Of a DNA stretch of 40,717 nucleotides, positions 39,169 through 40,717 are shown piece after piece (within the stretch, counting starts at the first letter, position 1; each line of letters opens with the position of its first letter). The translations under genes were made by a program, and so were the position numbers. The notes below the pieces were generated by a model that was not told the DNA's origin, made no database searches, and saw nothing but the letters and a program-made list of their open reading frames with translations. Source of the stretch: Prevotella sp. (lineage in GTDB: Bacteria; Bacteroidota; Bacteroidia; Bacteroidales; Bacteroidaceae); the NCBI GenBank assembly GCA_017455845.1, contig JAFSYY010000011.1:1-40717 (forward strand), given 5' to 3'.

Positions 39169-40602
39169 ATGACTCCAATTCAAACCACCAAAATGTCCAA
39201 CTTCCGTTGGGTCATCTGTGCGTTGCTCTTCCTGGCAACCACCGTGAACTACATGGACCGTCAGGTCTTGTCACTAACCTGGAAAGACTTCATCGCCGTC
39301 GACTTCCACTGGAGCGATGCCGACTATGGCCTTATCACTGGCGCTTTCTCTCTGTTCTATGCCGTGGCTAACCTCTTCGCAGGTAAGTTCATCGACTGGA
39401 TGGGCACGAGGAAAGGCTACCTCATCGCCATCTTCGTGTGGTCGCTGGGTGCATGCCTCCATGCAGCCTGCGGCTGGGGGGCTGTAGGCATTGCCGGCTT
39501 CGTTTCCTTGTCGCTGACCACCATCTCGGTATGGCTGTTCCTCGCCTGCCGTCTGATATTGGCCGTCGGCGAGGCAGGCAACTTCCCTGCCGCCATCAAG
39601 GCCACCGCCGAGTATTTCCCGAAGAAAGACCGCGCCTTCTCCACCTCTATCTTCAATAGCGGTGCCAGCGTCGTCGCCCTCGCTGCTCCCGCCACCATTC
39701 CCCTGCTGGCTCGCGCCTGGGGCTGGGAGATGGCGTTCATCATCATCGGTGCACTGGGCTTCGTGTGGATGTTCCTCTGGGCATGGCTCTATGATAAGCC
39801 GCGCCACAACAAGCGCGTGAACCAGGCTGAACTGAACTATATCGAGCAGGACAACGACCTGGCCGAGGTGCAGGACCGCGACGCCGTGAAGGAAGAAAAG
39901 ACCATCCCCTTCTTCCAGTGCTTCACCTACAAGCAGACGTGGTCGTTCCTCGTGGGTAAGTTTATGACCGACGGCGTGTGGTGGTTCTTCCTCTTCTGGG
40001 CACCTGCCTATTTCAGCGACCAGTATGGCTACACCAGCGACAGCGCCATGGGCATCGCACTCATCTTCACCCTCTACGCCATCGTCACCGTCCTCTCCAT
40101 CGGCGGCGGATACCTGCCCAAGTATTTCGTGGAAAAACGCGGCATGAACCCCTACCTGGGACGTATGCGTGCCATGTTCATCTTCGCCTGCTTCCCCGTG
40201 CTCGGCCTCTTCGCACAGCCCCTTGGCACCATCAGCGCCTGGTGGCCCGCCATCCTCATCGGTCTGCTCGGCGCCGGTCATCAGGCATGGTCGGCCAACC
40301 TCTTCAGCACCGTGGGCGACATGTTCCCGAAGTCGACCATCGGCACGCTCGTAGGCCTGGGCACCATGGCCGGCGGTATCGGCTCCATGTCCATCAACTA
40401 TGGCTCGGGCATCTTCTTCAAGTGGGCTGCCGACCTCTCCATTGATAAGGTTGGTGCAGAGAATGCCTTCACCTTCTTCGGCTTCGACGGCAAGCCTGCC
40501 GCCTACATGGTGGTGTTCTGCATCTGTGCCGTGGCCTACCTCATCGGCTGGTTTATCATGAAGACCCTGGTGCCTAAGTACAAACCCATCGTGGTGGAGT
40601 AA
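39169..40602 (+). CDS. MFS transporter of the anion:cation symporter family (ExuT/hexuronate-like)
   Basis: A 477-residue 12-helix permease. N-Y-M-D-R-Q-V-L in helix 1 and the loop G-K-F-I-D-W-M-G-T-R-K-G are typical of the ACS family (hexuronate ExuT, galactonate, glucarate). The ATG at 39169 (M-T-P-I-Q-T-T-K) is chosen; a second ATG at 39193 (M-S-N-F-R-W) is also possible, and an open frame from a TTG at 39151 lies in the palindromic repeat. As the third gene after EIIC and KduI it probably imports a uronate or the KduI product into the cytoplasm. Confidence 0.92.
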   Translation: MTPIQTTKMSNFRWVICALLFLATTVNYMDRQVLSLTWKDFIAVDFHWSDADYGLITGAFSLFYAVANLFAGKFIDWMGTRKGYLIAIFVWSLGACLHAACGWGAVGIAGFVSLSLTTISVWLFLACRLILAVGEAGNFPAAIKATAEYFPKKDRAFSTSIFNSGASVVALAAPATIPLLARAWGWEMAFIIIGALGFVWMFLWAWLYDKPRHNKRVNQAELNYIEQDNDLAEVQDRDAVKEEKTIPFFQCFTYKQTWSFLVGKFMTDGVWWFFLFWAPAYFSDQYGYTSDSAMGIALIFTLYAIVTVLSIGGGYLPKYFVEKRGMNPYLGRMRAMFIFACFPVLGLFAQPLGTISAWWPAILIGLLGAGHQAWSANLFSTVGDMFPKSTIGTLVGLGTMAGGIGSMSINYGSGIFFKWAADLSIDKVGAENAFTFFGFDGKPAAYMVVFCICAVAYLIGWFIMKTLVPKYKPIVVE

Positions 40603-40628
40603 CGGCTCAGTCGATTTTCGGGTCAGCA

Positions 40629-40688
40629 TCACCATGGGTGACAGTTAATCACCCTGGGTGACAGTTAATCACCCTGGGTGACAATTAG
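40629..40688. repeat. Three 20-bp palindromic tandem repeats
   Basis: Units start at 40629, 40649 and 40669, each with an imperfect TCACCCTGGGTGA palindrome and a GTTAA spacer. Built like the 22-bp array at 1005-1136 (palindrome plus spacer, about two helical turns) but different in sequence. Lies downstream of the transporter. Confidence 0.88.
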
Positions 40689-40717
40689 TTAGTGACCCCA
40701 CCCCTGCCCCTCCCCTA

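Noticed and set aside
39274-40635. Open frame of 453 codons opposite the ExuT-like transporter
   Set aside because: Shadow of a well-supported permease; His/Glu/Gly-rich composition with no promoter or domain.

Overview
The window reads as a chromosomal piece of a Bacteroidales bacterium, most likely Prevotellaceae. Evidence: many genes follow the Bacteroidetes promoter pattern (TTTG, 17-20 bp, TAnnTTTG, usually TACCTTTGC); there is a fused MurF-alanine racemase, a propeller/Y_Y_Y/AraC membrane regulator, lipoprotein and exported peptidases, and very weak Shine-Dalgarno signals. Almost all genes are housekeeping or metabolic. There is no transposase, integrase, phage gene, CRISPR array or rRNA.

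Layout. 1-1244: edge of a leftward gene, a ParE-type toxin with its antitoxin, then a divergent intergenic region packed with 22-bp repeats. 1245-9784: rarA (+); an ABC-F ATPase and an M13 peptidase (leftward); an HTCS-like regulator lacking its phosphorelay core (+). 9796-9982: a candidate structured RNA. 10066-12063: ribE and serS. 16605-12060 (leftward): a PAS histidine kinase followed by a nucleotidyltransferase, an ATP-grasp enzyme, a CDP-alcohol phosphatidyltransferase and a HAD phosphatase, which looks like a polar head-group or conjugate pathway. 16716-20460: RlmL-like methyltransferase overlapping an S9 peptidase. 22064-20570: HAD phosphatase and panB. 22189-23229: galE. 27991-23234 (leftward): LysM/binding-fold protein, beta-barrel, peptide transporter, secreted EEP-family protein. 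28165: GlsB-like protein. 33678-28493 (leftward): purL and two half-size ChrA proteins. 33800-36415: murF-alr. 36545-40602: orphan EIIC, KduI with an apparent signal peptide, and an ExuT-like transporter, suggesting uronate use.

The strongest unusual signal is at the DNA level. Heptanucleotide arrays of several related sequences occur in gaps and also in frame inside housekeeping enzymes: three in the ABC-F gene, six in purL and at least four in murF-alr. Where the array orientation carries TGA on the coding strand, the heptad that would place TGA in frame is altered in all five cases. Two other palindromic repeat families are also found inside coding sequence: a 35-43-bp element forming part of a ChrA N-terminus, and a terminator-like hairpin inside the S9 peptidase. 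Together they resemble the coding-sequence-invading palindromic elements known from Rickettsia, here in a Bacteroidales genome.
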